Part shown: positions 8,138-16,644 of the stretch, piece by piece
How the letters are laid out: each line of letters opens with the position of its first letter
Numbering within the stretch: the stretch's first letter is position 1
DNA from: an uncultured bacterium
GTDB lineage: Bacteria; Cyanobacteriota; Vampirovibrionia; Gastranaerophilales; Gastranaerophilaceae
Direction of reading: 5' to 3'
Assembly: GCA_949285255.1 (NCBI GenBank)
Contig: CASDXV010000019.1
Span: forward strand, 1-33,963
DNA: 33,963 bases
Translations under genes and position numbers: made by a program
The notes under the pieces: generated by a model
Seen by the model: the letters and a program-made list of their open reading frames with translations, nothing else
What the model was told of the DNA's origin: nothing
Databases searched by the model: none

Positions 8138-9190
8138 CTAATTATGTGTATGATTTTTATCTTTGTCAAGATTTGTATTTCTATAGCCAATAGCACTCCT
8201 GTAGCCAGAAACAAGATACATAACAGGCAAAAGCGGCTCAATCCATTTTAGACCTGATAGAACACCTGCCGTTGCTATATCATCCGTATGCAGCGCAATA
8301 TCGAGAACTTCCGGTTTTCTTTCCTCTTTTTTGCAGGTATTTTTATCATCAGCTTTACTTAACTTGTTAACCAAAGGGTTTACAATTTTATTGCCGATAA
8401 AGTTTGCAATATGACTTCCTCCAAATACTCCAACTGCCAGTATTCCACCCAGTATCACACCTGTTTTTTCAAGAGGAGTCAGTTTTTTTATAAGACCTTT
8501 TTCATGCATTTTTTCTGCAGTGTAAAGAAAGGTTCCAGCGCCTACATTGCAGAGGAAAATATTGGCAAAGAACTGATATATACCTTCTTTTAGCTTATTT
8601 GTAGTTTTTTCCTTTGAATATTCATTAGTTGCTTTGTCGGCCGCGATACCTCCTAAAATCCCGCTTGCAACAGGTATAAAGCCCATAATGGAAAGTTTAG
8701 ATATTTCTTGTAATATTTTGCCTGAAGTAACATCTTCTTTGCTGCCAAACAGGGTTGCAACAAGCCCGTCTCGGTTTTTCATATCAATTGTTTGCTTAAG
8801 CAGGTTGTCAGTATCTTTTAGGCTCAGTATCTTATTTTTTGCCTTATTTAGAATATTAACTGTATCTTTCGCCATATTTTTATTTTCAGCAACAAAATCA
8901 TCTATTACCTGTCTTTGCTTAAGTAAAATTTCTTCTTTTGGAATTACATCAAGCAGAGTTTCTCCTTTGATTTTTATAAATCTTGCAGCAAGAACAGATG
9001 TAAGTGTTATGGTACCAAGGATTATTGCATTTTTAACCGCTCTTTTTTTGCGCTCGTCTTTTGGCTGCTCAAGAGTATCTTTAATTCCAAAAGCCGCAGC
9101 AGAAGCGGTTAAAATTAACGGCATTTTTCTGCTTAATGAATTTGAGAGTAAAGGCTGGTCGAGAAACTTACCAATTGAAGATACTTTCAT
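8138..9190 (-). CDS. Multi-pass membrane protein of unknown function
   Basis: I do not recognise a named family. The 350-residue product has about five or six hydrophobic segments, beginning MPLILTASAAAFGI near residue 25 and NAIILGTITLTSVLAARF near 53, then around 170, 215, 250 and a final one near 325. Between the second and third lies a soluble, lysine-rich, helical stretch of about 90 residues. The N-terminus (MKVSSIGKFLDQPLL) looks like lineage-conserved proteins of Gastranaerophilales, from memory rather than a search. I chose ATG 9190 because AGGGA lies seven bases upstream; a TTG two codons earlier has no such site. It heads the cluster with the DtxR-family gene and sits behind the putative DtxR operator, so a role linked to metal supply is possible but only inferred. 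Confidence 0.8.
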   Translation of the reverse strand: MKVSSIGKFLDQPLLSNSLSRKMPLILTASAAAFGIKDTLEQPKDERKKRAVKNAIILGTITLTSVLAARFIKIKGETLLDVIPKEEILLKQRQVIDDFVAENKNMAKDTVNILNKAKNKILSLKDTDNLLKQTIDMKNRDGLVATLFGSKEDVTSGKILQEISKLSIMGFIPVASGILGGIAADKATNEYSKEKTTNKLKEGIYQFFANIFLCNVGAGTFLYTAEKMHEKGLIKKLTPLEKTGVILGGILAVGVFGGSHIANFIGNKIVNPLVNKLSKADDKNTCKKEERKPEVLDIALHTDDIATAGVLSGLKWIEPLLPVMYLVSGYRSAIGYRNTNLDKDKNHTHN

Positions 9191-9208
9191 ATACAATTCC
9201 CTATTTAC

Positions 9209-9247
9209 TGTTAGACATGCCTAACATATTGTTAGGATATACTAACA
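9209..9247. promoter_or_regulatory. Tandem dyad operator, probably for the DtxR-family regulator
   Basis: Two copies of TGTTAG-N6-CTAACA lie head to tail: 9209-9226 and 9230-9247, 21 bases (two helical turns) apart. The inner halves also form CCTAACA-TAT-TGTTAGG (9220-9236). TTAGG/CCTAA half sites are typical of DtxR-family operators. The array lies 19 bases before the membrane-protein ATG and overlaps the likely promoter, fitting autoregulated repression. Confidence 0.7.
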
Positions 9248-9273
9248 TTACAACCAACAAAAAAACATGTCAA
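9245..9273 (-). promoter_or_regulatory. Possible promoter of the membrane protein-dtxR-emrB cluster
   Basis: TTGACA on the minus strand (9273-9268) is perfect. At 17 bases it faces TAATGT (9250-9245), a poor -10 box, inside the outer half of the dyad array. The assignment rests on the -35 box and position. Confidence 0.4.
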
Positions 9274-9281
9274 TGGTAAAT

Positions 9282-10580
9282 TTAAAGACTTGCAGTAGTA
9301 TCAATACTTTCAACGTCAACTTCACGCAGGAAGTTTATCCAGGCAGAATAATATGCCGCCAACGCACTTGTATAGCCAAGAATTATTGACCTGTAAGACT
9401 GCTCAATCAAGATAAGGGATGTAAGGTCTGTTTTACCTTCTTCATAGTTTTTCTTAGAAGTTTTCATCATCCTTTTTGAATCTTCAATTAAACTGTCAGT
9501 ATAGTAATTTAGGTTAACCCTTGCATTAATTAGTTTTTCATAAGCACTGCTTAAATTTGCAAATGCGTTGTTTTGAGCAGCTGCGTATTTTAGTTCCGCT
9601 TTTTCAATTTCCAGTTTTGCATTTTTAATCTCAGGCGTATAATTGTACAATAACGGCAAATTCACAAGGCTTGCGTTAACATACGCACCATTTAAATATC
9701 TTCCCGCATCAGACATACCAAGCGGCTGAAATAAGTAACCTGCTCCTATTTCAACATCAGGGACGCGCTTACTTGTTTCTATTTTTAAATTATTTTTTGC
9801 AACATCTATTTCTTTTTGTGCAATTTTAAGGTCATATCTGTTCTGCTCAGCAAGTGCTAAAATATCGCTAAACGGAGGTATTTCGGACTTTGGCGACGGT
9901 GTGAGCAAGAGATTGAAATTTATATCTTCATCAAAGGACTCGACAATGGAATCGTATATGGGGTCTGTATCCATAACGCTGTTAAACTCAAATCTTGCGG
10001 CCATAATATTTGTTCTTGCGGTATTAAGTTGAGTTTTTATATGATTTATCGAAATATCAGATTGAATGACATCAGTTTCACTCGCCTGCCCGTTCTTGTA
10101 CCTTAACTTTACAAGCCTGTTAATTTCAAGGAGAGATTTTTCTTCAACCTCAAGTGAATCTACAATTGATTTAGCACTTACAAGTCTTATATATGCCTCT
10201 CTAACATCCATTTTTAAATCAAAATTTGTAAACTGGCGAGCCTCATCACTTACTTCGTAACTTGCCTGAGCGCTTTTTTTGCGGTGCTTACGCTTAAAGA
10301 GCTCAACCATCTGGCTTACACCAATGCCATGCGGATTACCCGAACCGGCTTCACCAAACATCCAGCCGGTATCAATAGAGGGGTTTTGAAGCCTATTTGC
10401 CGCTTTAATATTATTTTTTGCAATTTCAACATTTAATTTTTGACTTTGCAGTTCAATGCTGTTTTCTACTGCAATATCAATTGCCTGCCCGAGAGTAATT
10501 TTAGTCATCTCTTCTATGGATAAGACACTCATAGAAATAGAAAGCAAAATTATTAATGTTATTAAAGCCTTTACTCTCAA
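9282..10580 (-). CDS. TolC-type outer-membrane efflux protein
   Basis: Outer-membrane channel of the TolC/CzcC family, the exit duct for tripartite pumps or type I secretion. The mature protein shows two repeats of the long-helix outer-membrane-factor domain (about residues 25-215 and 235-425), rich in coiled-coil heptads, and an internal phrase GQASETDVIQ common in this family. A signal peptide is clear (RVKALITLIILLSISMSVLS). The start is uncertain: the frame has no ATG before the signal peptide, and I prefer TTG 10580, with a weak GGA six bases upstream, over TTG 10604, which lacks one. No adaptor or pump gene adjoins it; a second TolC relative with its adaptor is at 28498. It is divergent from the sugar transporter, and no terminator separates it from the cluster downstream. 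Confidence 0.85.
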   Translation of the reverse strand: MRVKALITLIILLSISMSVLSIEEMTKITLGQAIDIAVENSIELQSQKLNVEIAKNNIKAANRLQNPSIDTGWMFGEAGSGNPHGIGVSQMVELFKRKHRKKSAQASYEVSDEARQFTNFDLKMDVREAYIRLVSAKSIVDSLEVEEKSLLEINRLVKLRYKNGQASETDVIQSDISINHIKTQLNTARTNIMAARFEFNSVMDTDPIYDSIVESFDEDINFNLLLTPSPKSEIPPFSDILALAEQNRYDLKIAQKEIDVAKNNLKIETSKRVPDVEIGAGYLFQPLGMSDAGRYLNGAYVNASLVNLPLLYNYTPEIKNAKLEIEKAELKYAAAQNNAFANLSSAYEKLINARVNLNYYTDSLIEDSKRMMKTSKKNYEEGKTDLTSLILIEQSYRSIILGYTSALAAYYSAWINFLREVDVESIDTTASL

Positions 10581-10635
10581 AATAATTCCAAAACTAATAT
10601 ACAATTAGATTTTATCATCAACAGGAGGATATGGC

Positions 10636-10662
10636 ATGTTTTTAATAAATCTGTTATCCTAA
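10636..10662 (+). CDS. Putative 8-residue leader peptide before the sugar transporter
   Basis: A perfect AGGAGG (10623-10628) stands seven bases before ATG 10636, the best ribosome site in the neighbourhood. It opens an 8-codon frame, MFLINLLS, ending with TAA at 10660-10662. The transporter ATG follows four bases later, out of frame, and has no ribosome site of its own. The arrangement suggests that ribosomes load on the leader and restart on the transporter (translational coupling). Whether the peptide also senses something is unknown. Confidence 0.45.
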   Translation: MFLINLLS

Positions 10663-10666
10663 GAAT

Positions 10667-12025
10667 ATGAAAAAACATGATTTTTGGCTTTATTTTACCG
10701 CCCTTATGGCAGCCTTGGGCGGATTATTATCGGGTTATGACACAGGTGTAATTTCAGGAGCTTTGCTTTTTATAAACCAAACTTGGGATTTAAGTGTATC
10801 TGAGCAAGGTTTTCTTGTAAGTTCGGTTTTAATCGGTGCTCTGACGGGAGCTCTCACCACCGGCGTATTTGCTGATATTTTCGGCAGAAAGAAAATGATT
10901 ATAGCAACTGCAATCATGTTTTTTGTGGGTTCAATTCTTTGTGCCGTAGCGCCAAGTGTTGAATTTTTAATCGCATCCAGAATATTTACAGGCTTTGCAG
11001 TGGGTGCGGTAAACTTTACAACGCCTCTTTATCTGTCTGAAGTTTCGCCAAAAGAAAAAAGAGGCATGTTTGTTTCACTCTTTCAGCTTGCGATAACTGC
11101 GGGTATACTTTTTTCCTATGTTGTAAATGCCGTATTTGCAAATGTTGCTCATGATTGGCGGCTAATGCTCTTAGCAGGTGTAGTCCCTGCAGGAGTGCTT
11201 TTTATAGGCATGTTATTCTTAAATGACACACCAAGATGGCTCGTGCTAAAGGGAAGAGATGAAGATGCCAAAAATGCGTTTATAAAAATTCAAGGCAATA
11301 TCGATACTGATTATGAAATTAGTGAAATAAAAAAATCCTTTGAAACAGGAACAAACAACAAATTTGAATTTAAAAAATGGCTGATAATGCCTTTTGTTGT
11401 GGGCATTGGTATAATGTTTGCGCAAATTTGCACAGGTATTAACACGATTATTTACTACGCACCTACAATTTTTAAAATGGCAGGTTTTGATAGTAACCAA
11501 AGTGCAATATACGCTACAAGTTTAATTGGTATAGTTAATTTCTTAATGACTTTTGTCGCTATTGCATATTCAGATAAAATTGGCAGAAAACCACTCTTAT
11601 ACATTGGTTTAACAGGCGTTATGCTAAGCTTAATTGTTATGGGCGGAGTCTTTGCGCTCTCAAATGAACTTGGCTCGCTTGTTAAGTGGTTTGCAGTTGG
11701 CAGCTTGATGTTCTACATTGTCTGCTTTGCATTCAGCCTTGGCCCTATCGGTATGACTTTAATTTCTGAAGTATTCCCGCTTAAGGTCAGAGGTGTGGCG
11801 ATGAGTATATGCATATTCTTTAACTTTGTATTTAATTTTATGGTTACATACAGTTTTCCGCTTATGCTGCATAAAATCGGCGCAGCCTATACATTCTGGT
11901 TCTTTGTAATAATTTGTATAATTTGTCTGTTCTTTGTTTATTACCTGGTACCTGAAACCAAGGGTATAGCGCTAGAGAAGATAGAAGAAAATTGGAAAAA
12001 AGGTGTCAAGGCTCGCGATTTTTAA
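10667..12025 (+). CDS. Sugar:H+ symporter (MFS sugar porter family, XylE/GalP/AraE-like)
   Basis: Inner-membrane importer of a monosaccharide with 12 predicted membrane segments in 452 residues. Sugar-porter signatures are present: GYDTGVISGALLF in the first helix, DIFGRKK after helix 2, a second GRK loop (DKIGRKP) after helix 8, and PETKG near the C-terminus (about residue 433). The QICTGINTIIYYAP stretch in helix 7 is the sugar-binding QQ-x-G-x-N-YY region with the first Gln pair altered to QI. The substrate cannot be fixed; pentoses, galactose or glucose are all carried by close relatives. The start ATG lies four bases after a tiny leader ORF that has the strong ribosome site. Its stop codon overlaps that of the convergent acyl-CoA synthetase. 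Confidence 0.93.
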   Translation: MKKHDFWLYFTALMAALGGLLSGYDTGVISGALLFINQTWDLSVSEQGFLVSSVLIGALTGALTTGVFADIFGRKKMIIATAIMFFVGSILCAVAPSVEFLIASRIFTGFAVGAVNFTTPLYLSEVSPKEKRGMFVSLFQLAITAGILFSYVVNAVFANVAHDWRLMLLAGVVPAGVLFIGMLFLNDTPRWLVLKGRDEDAKNAFIKIQGNIDTDYEISEIKKSFETGTNNKFEFKKWLIMPFVVGIGIMFAQICTGINTIIYYAPTIFKMAGFDSNQSAIYATSLIGIVNFLMTFVAIAYSDKIGRKPLLYIGLTGVMLSLIVMGGVFALSNELGSLVKWFAVGSLMFYIVCFAFSLGPIGMTLISEVFPLKVRGVAMSICIFFNFVFNFMVTYSFPLMLHKIGAAYTFWFFVIICIICLFFVYYLVPETKGIALEKIEENWKKGVKARDF

Positions 12026-13707
12026 TTTACGCCCAATAGCTCTTTTACCTTATTCCTTTTGACTTTTCTGGTTGTTGTCCTTGGAAGAGGCTCGTTTAGA
12101 ACGTATATATTTACAGGACGCTTGTAGGGGGCAAGCTTTTCTGATTGTAACTTAACCTCGCGCCTTATTGTTTCATAAATGCTATTTGTTGCCACAACTT
12201 CATCAGAGGGAACAATCGCTACACAAACATCTTCAGAGTTGTCGTTTTTATTGTTTTTAGCTCCAAAGACACAAATTTCTTTAAATTTATCAGACTGCTC
12301 AAGAACTGCTTCAACCTCCTCGGGGAAAACTTTTTTGCCGCCTGAGAGCACTATCATGCTTTTTATTCTGCCTGTAATATAAAGATAATTATCTTTATCA
12401 AGTCTGCCAATATCGCCTGTGTGCAGCCAGCCGTCATCGTCTATAACTTCTTTTGTCATTTCAGGTTTATTGTAGTAGCCCTTCATAACGCTTAGACCGC
12501 GCAAAAGGAGCTCGCCTGTTGACTTATCAATCTTTGCTTCAAAGCATTTAAGGGGTTTTCCAACTGAAGCCAGATTTTTTCTGTTTGTGCAATTTACACT
12601 CACTACAGGGCTTGCCTCGCTTAGTCCGTAGCCGTGGTATACTTCTATACCTATTCTTTCAAAAAACTTGCCTACAGATATATCAAGGGGTGCTCCGCCT
12701 GTTATGCAGCCCGTGAAATTACCTCCAAAGGCGTCGTGGATATTTTTAAACAACAACCTTTTAACTTTAGTAAACGGAATAAATCCGGAAATAAAATAAG
12801 CGGTTTTAAACATCATTCGCTTTATAGGAGAGGAGTTTTTTATAGTATTTTCAATACTTGTTTTTAAGAGCTTCAAAAACGCAGGCACTACTATCATAAA
12901 ACGGATTTTCTTTTCACGCATTATGGATAAAATATCTTTTGGCTTTAAACTTTTTGTGTAATAAATTGAAAGACCCCAACTTAAAAACAGCGAAAATCCT
13001 ACAGTAAGTTCAAAAAGGTGATTCATGGGTAAAATTGATAAAACCGAAATGTCATTTTTACCATAATCAGGGAAAACTACATCCCTCACCCACTCAAGAG
13101 ATTCAATTTGTGTAATCATATTTAGATAACTAATCTCAACACCCTTTGCAGCTCCTGTGGTACCTGATGTATAGATTAAAATAGCCCCGGAGCGCAGGTT
13201 TCTGCGCCTAAACTTGGCGTCATAATTATTCTCAAAGTTGTAAATGGACAAGTAATTCTCAACCTCGCAAGTGTTATCAATTAATACAACATGCTCAATA
13301 AAACTAAGCTTTTCTTGCAGCTCTTTTGCAACTTTAAAGTAAGTATTACTTGCAAAAAGCACTCTTGGTGTGCAGTCCGATAAGATTGAAGTCAGTTCAT
13401 GTTCTGTAAGCTTGACATCAAGTGGTGTAAAAACCGCACCCGATAGGACTGTTGCAAAAAAGCAAGCGCCAAACTCAGGCTTTGATTCACTTAAAATTGC
13501 TATTCTGTCTGAAGTATTTATTTTTATATCATTAATTAACCAGTATGCAATTTTTCTTGAAAGAAGTCCGATACCACGGTATGTAAACTCTCTCCAGCCA
13601 TATTTAGTTTTCGTGCCAAGTGCTATTTTATTCTCAAAATCATTAGTCTTATTTTCAAGGAACATTAAAACATTCTTTTGAATAAAACTTCTTTTATTGC
13701 CTTTCAT
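12022..13707 (-). CDS. Long-chain fatty acid-CoA ligase (AMP-binding acyl-CoA synthetase)
   Basis: ATP-dependent enzyme that activates a carboxylic acid through an acyl-AMP and transfers it to CoA, for lipid or envelope metabolism. The adenylate-forming signature YTSGTTGAAKG is present, followed by NHLFELT, HGYGLSEASP and DGWLHTGDIG, and a C-terminal domain with GRIKSMIVLSGGKKVFPEEVE and a catalytic lysine in TRKVKRNK. The start ATG 13707 has GGAG six bases upstream; a GTG eight codons earlier lacks one. A promoter at 13738-13766 serves it separately from the hydrogenase operon behind it. The chain length of the substrate is not visible; the LPMNHLFE context favours long-chain acyl-CoA synthetases. 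An acyl-ACP synthetase is the main alternative. Confidence 0.88.
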   Translation of the reverse strand: MKGNKRSFIQKNVLMFLENKTNDFENKIALGTKTKYGWREFTYRGIGLLSRKIAYWLINDIKINTSDRIAILSESKPEFGACFFATVLSGAVFTPLDVKLTEHELTSILSDCTPRVLFASNTYFKVAKELQEKLSFIEHVVLIDNTCEVENYLSIYNFENNYDAKFRRRNLRSGAILIYTSGTTGAAKGVEISYLNMITQIESLEWVRDVVFPDYGKNDISVLSILPMNHLFELTVGFSLFLSWGLSIYYTKSLKPKDILSIMREKKIRFMIVVPAFLKLLKTSIENTIKNSSPIKRMMFKTAYFISGFIPFTKVKRLLFKNIHDAFGGNFTGCITGGAPLDISVGKFFERIGIEVYHGYGLSEASPVVSVNCTNRKNLASVGKPLKCFEAKIDKSTGELLLRGLSVMKGYYNKPEMTKEVIDDDGWLHTGDIGRLDKDNYLYITGRIKSMIVLSGGKKVFPEEVEAVLEQSDKFKEICVFGAKNNKNDNSEDVCVAIVPSDEVVATNSIYETIRREVKLQSEKLAPYKRPVNIYVLNEPLPRTTTRKVKRNKVKELLGVN

Positions 13708-13737
13708 AAGCACTCCAAATACACCTGACACAGTAAT

Positions 13738-13766
13738 ATTTTATAGTGTCATGGTGTATCTGGCAA
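13738..13766 (-). promoter_or_regulatory. Promoter for the acyl-CoA synthetase gene
   Basis: TTGCCA (13766-13761) and TAAAAT (13743-13738) on the minus strand are each one base from consensus, with 17-base spacing, and point at the acyl-CoA synthetase start. Confidence 0.55.
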
Positions 13767-13775
13767 TTATGTAAA

Positions 13776-15221
13776 TTAAACAATAGGTTTAGAATCTTTT
13801 GTAAATTCGTTAATAGCTTTTGTTGCGGTTCTGACGTTATTCAGGCAGTCATTACCGCCAACGCAACCGCCCTCGCAGCACATAACTTCAATAAGATTAC
13901 CAAACTCGCACTGGCCTTTTTTAGCAAAGCCTTTTAGTGCGCGTATAGATTCTTTGTTAATACCGTTAACAAGATGCGGTTTAACTTCTGAATTACCGTT
14001 ATCCGCAATCTCGACTGATTTTGCAACACCGCCTGTTATACCAAAGTTTCTACCCTCTCTTGAAGCTTCAGAGTCAAACGAACTTGGCTCAAGTTCGCTA
14101 AGCTCAATCTTGTGAGCCACAAACATAGCGCCCATTTCTTCATAGTTCATAACATAATCTACATTAGGATTATTCATAGCTTCTGTTTTCTTTGCCATAC
14201 AAGGAGAAACAAACACTGATACTGCGTCAGGATATTTTTCTCTACAAATTTCAGCACTATAGTACATTGGAGTTTTTGTATCTGACCTAAATGGTGCAAT
14301 TTCATTTAAGTGCTTATCTACAAGGTTGTTGTAGCCTGCACAGCAAGATGTTGTCATAAAAGGTTGACCCTCGTTCATTCTTTCATGGAACTCTTTTGCT
14401 TCATTTGTTGCAGTAATATCAGCACCTTGAGCTACCTCTAATACATCATAAAAACCGCATTTTAAAAACGCAGTTTTTAATTGATAAATAGAACATGGTA
14501 ATTGCCCTGCAATAGAGGGAGCAATCATAGCTACAACTTTTTTACCTTGTTTAATTTTGTATAAAATATCAATTATCTGACTTTTTTCATGTATTGCACC
14601 AAAGGGACATGAGCTTACGCACTTACCGCAAGCGATACATTTGTCAAAGTCAATTCTGGCGTGTCCTTGCTCGTCTTTTGATATGGCATCCACAGGGCAA
14701 GCGTTTTCGCAAGGAACGACAATTTTAACGATAGCGTGATACGGACAAACTTGAATACATTTTGTACAGTTCTTACACTTTGAGCTATCAATTTGAGATT
14801 TGCCGTTAACGATCGATATTGCGCCAAATTTACAGTTTTCAAGACAAGGACGCGCAACGCAACCCTGACATAAATCTGTCACAAAAATTCTATTGGGTAC
14901 GCAGCCCTTGCAAGCAGACTCAAGAACGGTTAAAGTGTGCTCATCTGGTTTTTCTCTCTCGGTTGCCCATTTGGCATAATTAGAAAGTAATATCCTCTCG
15001 TCAGCCCCCTCCATAGAAAAGCCAAGAGAAGCTATAATTCTGTTCCTTAAAATTTCGCGTTCCTTATAAATACAACACCTGTATGGTACTTCATAGCCCT
15101 TAGGGCGCATTTCAAAAGGAATTAAGCGCGTATTTTCGCCAAAATCATCGGATAAAAATGCCTTTATTGTTTTAATTAATATCTCTTTTTTTAGGTGAGC
15201 TGCTTGGTTATTCTTGTCCAT
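13776..15221 (-). CDS. Monomeric group B [FeFe] hydrogenase
   Basis: Ferredoxin-linked [FeFe] hydrogenase of 481 residues. The N-terminal half is rich in [4Fe-4S] motifs (CKNCTKCIQVCP and CIACGKCVSSCP among others), feeding electrons to a C-terminal H-cluster domain. The H-cluster motifs are TSCCAGY (C293, C294), SPCMAKK (C341) and MCCEGGCVGG (C449, C453). The Ala-Gly-Tyr after TSCC, in place of Pro-x-Trp, is typical of the poorly studied group B enzymes. Both the proton-transfer cysteine (C293) and the cluster ligands are kept, so catalysis is expected. It overlaps the end of the thioredoxin-like gene by 14 bases and is last in an operon with a sensory hydrogenase, a phosphatase and two thioredoxin-like ferredoxins. 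Its maturases are not in the window. Confidence 0.88.
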   Translation of the reverse strand: MDKNNQAAHLKKEILIKTIKAFLSDDFGENTRLIPFEMRPKGYEVPYRCCIYKEREILRNRIIASLGFSMEGADERILLSNYAKWATEREKPDEHTLTVLESACKGCVPNRIFVTDLCQGCVARPCLENCKFGAISIVNGKSQIDSSKCKNCTKCIQVCPYHAIVKIVVPCENACPVDAISKDEQGHARIDFDKCIACGKCVSSCPFGAIHEKSQIIDILYKIKQGKKVVAMIAPSIAGQLPCSIYQLKTAFLKCGFYDVLEVAQGADITATNEAKEFHERMNEGQPFMTTSCCAGYNNLVDKHLNEIAPFRSDTKTPMYYSAEICREKYPDAVSVFVSPCMAKKTEAMNNPNVDYVMNYEEMGAMFVAHKIELSELEPSSFDSEASREGRNFGITGGVAKSVEIADNGNSEVKPHLVNGINKESIRALKGFAKKGQCEFGNLIEVMCCEGGCVGGNDCLNNVRTATKAINEFTKDSKPIV

Positions 15222-15471
15222 TTTTTAACTTTCTTTCAATTTCTTCTAATACACTTTCCACGGTTGCCTTGCTAACTACAGTAAGGTCAACCATAACATA
15301 GGGCGCTTTAGCTTCTGAAGAAGTAGAGCACAAGTCAAGACAAGGTACTCCTTGAATTTCAACATCATCACCGTATTTGGAGGGGATTATATCCATTAGC
15401 TCCTGCAGGTCTGATGCCCCCATTACAAAGCATGTTGTACCCATGCACATTTTTACTTTAACTTTTGCCAT
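15208..15471 (-). CDS. Thioredoxin-like [2Fe-2S] ferredoxin
   Basis: Small electron carrier of 87 residues with the thioredoxin-like ferredoxin fold found at the end of NuoE and in HndB-like proteins. Cluster ligands are C-x4-C near residue 9 (CMGTTC) and C-x3-C near residue 44 (CLDLC). The ribosome site AAGGAG overlaps the stop codon of the phosphatase gene, and its 3' end overlaps the group B hydrogenase gene, so all are tightly coupled. It probably passes electrons to one of the hydrogenases in the operon; which one cannot be told. Confidence 0.85.
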   Translation of the reverse strand: MAKVKVKMCMGTTCFVMGASDLQELMDIIPSKYGDDVEIQGVPCLDLCSTSSEAKAPYVMVDLTVVSKATVESVLEEIERKLKNGQE

Positions 15472-15480
15472 ATTTTCTCC

Positions 15481-16644
15481 TTATATATAACGAAGCGTTA
15501 CCCTTTTAATATACTTGTCTTCAAGAATTTTTGCCATCTTTTTTATAATATTTTTTCTTATTTCAATTTCAATCGGCAAATTCGGGTCATAATGCGCCTG
15601 ATTTAATTTTGCACCAACCATAAACTCTATGCAATCACTACTTAGTAAAAACTGCATAAGTTCATATGCCGCATTTTTTTCTTTCTCGAAAAATCCGTTC
15701 TCTAAATATTCAACAGTCCTTGTAAGTGTTAATATTCCCTCAGTTACAAGGTCTATACCATCCATGTGTGACACTGCAGGCAATTTCCCGACACTTCGGG
15801 CTATATCGCACCTTACAGGGATATTTAACTCACGAGAAATTAAATTTGCCGTAGTTCCGCCGCATATTGCTTTTTTTGCAGACGATTTAAAAAATTCATT
15901 AGCATATTCGTTATCTTTTTCCTGATGATATGGGGGCCCAGTAAAAATTAACGCACGCCTTGGCTCACGGTAGTAAATAACACAACAAGATGTATCATCT
16001 TTTGCCTTTCTGTCAGGCTCTGTGTTAATTGCAACTCTTACTACAAACTTTGCAAGTTCACTGCTTGAAATATCAGGCATATCTTTTATTTTTTCAAGCA
16101 AAAACCTTATTAACCCTGAGCGTCTTAAGCCAAGTTTTAAATCTGAACTGCCAAGTCCTGCCTGAGTTACGCCATCTGAGCAAAAAATTAACCTGTCACC
16201 GAGTTTTAGTTTTAACTTATAAACGTGCATATGGCGATTCTTAAACGTATCGGAATCAATTACCGTATACTCAGGCTCAACAACCTTGCCGTCGCTAATA
16301 TAGATAAACTTTGGATTGCCCTCTTCAACAATTTTTACTTCACCGTCTTCACTGCAATGAGCTACAGAAAAAGTCGAGTAGCTGATTTTTCTGACCTGAC
16401 AGACAGGCAAGGAGTTCATAACAACCTCGCAGGCAAGTTTAATGTTTGCACTTGCCTCAACAAATTTTAGAAGCATTGTAGCTGTCATTGTGGCTAAAAT
16501 ATTAGCCTTTATACCGCTACCTAAGCCATCTGACAGTACGGCGATTAAGGTGTCCTTATCAGGGTATCTTTTTGACAAAAAGTAATCACCGTAAGTATTT
16601 TGGTTATATTTTTTCTCTTGAGCGCAATCAATGTCTATAAACAT
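15481..16644 (-). CDS. SpoIIE-type PP2C serine phosphatase linked to the sensory hydrogenase
   Basis: Predicted metal-dependent serine/threonine phosphatase, 387 residues. The SpoIIE/PP2C core covers about residues 1-225, with the metal-site motif LSDGLGSG near 37-44 and later FCSDGVTQAG and AKDDTSC. After it comes about 160 residues not found in SpoIIE, opening with RRALIFTGPP and containing ICGGTTANLISREL, which I have seen only in phosphatases next to [FeFe] hydrogenases; its role is unknown. The ATG shares its A with the TAA of the sensory hydrogenase gene (TAATG), so the two are made together. By analogy with hfs-type loci (phosphatase plus PAS hydrogenase), it likely turns the H2 signal into dephosphorylation of a regulator. 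No anti-sigma or STAS-domain partner is encoded in the window. Confidence 0.85.
   Translation of the reverse strand: MFIDIDCAQEKKYNQNTYGDYFLSKRYPDKDTLIAVLSDGLGSGIKANILATMTATMLLKFVEASANIKLACEVVMNSLPVCQVRKISYSTFSVAHCSEDGEVKIVEEGNPKFIYISDGKVVEPEYTVIDSDTFKNRHMHVYKLKLKLGDRLIFCSDGVTQAGLGSSDLKLGLRRSGLIRFLLEKIKDMPDISSSELAKFVVRVAINTEPDRKAKDDTSCCVIYYREPRRALIFTGPPYHQEKDNEYANEFFKSSAKKAICGGTTANLISRELNIPVRCDIARSVGKLPAVSHMDGIDLVTEGILTLTRTVEYLENGFFEKEKNAAYELMQFLLSSDCIEFMVGAKLNQAHYDPNLPIEIEIRKNIIKKMAKILEDKYIKRVTLRYI

Noticed and set aside
9220-9236. CCTAACA-TAT-TGTTAGG as a terminator for the TolC-type gene
   Set aside because: No T run follows on either strand, and it is part of a larger regular array of half sites, so an operator is the better reading.
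13732-13775. Terminator after the group B hydrogenase operon
   Set aside because: No GC stem with a T run was found; read-through into the acyl-CoA synthetase gene remains possible despite its own promoter.
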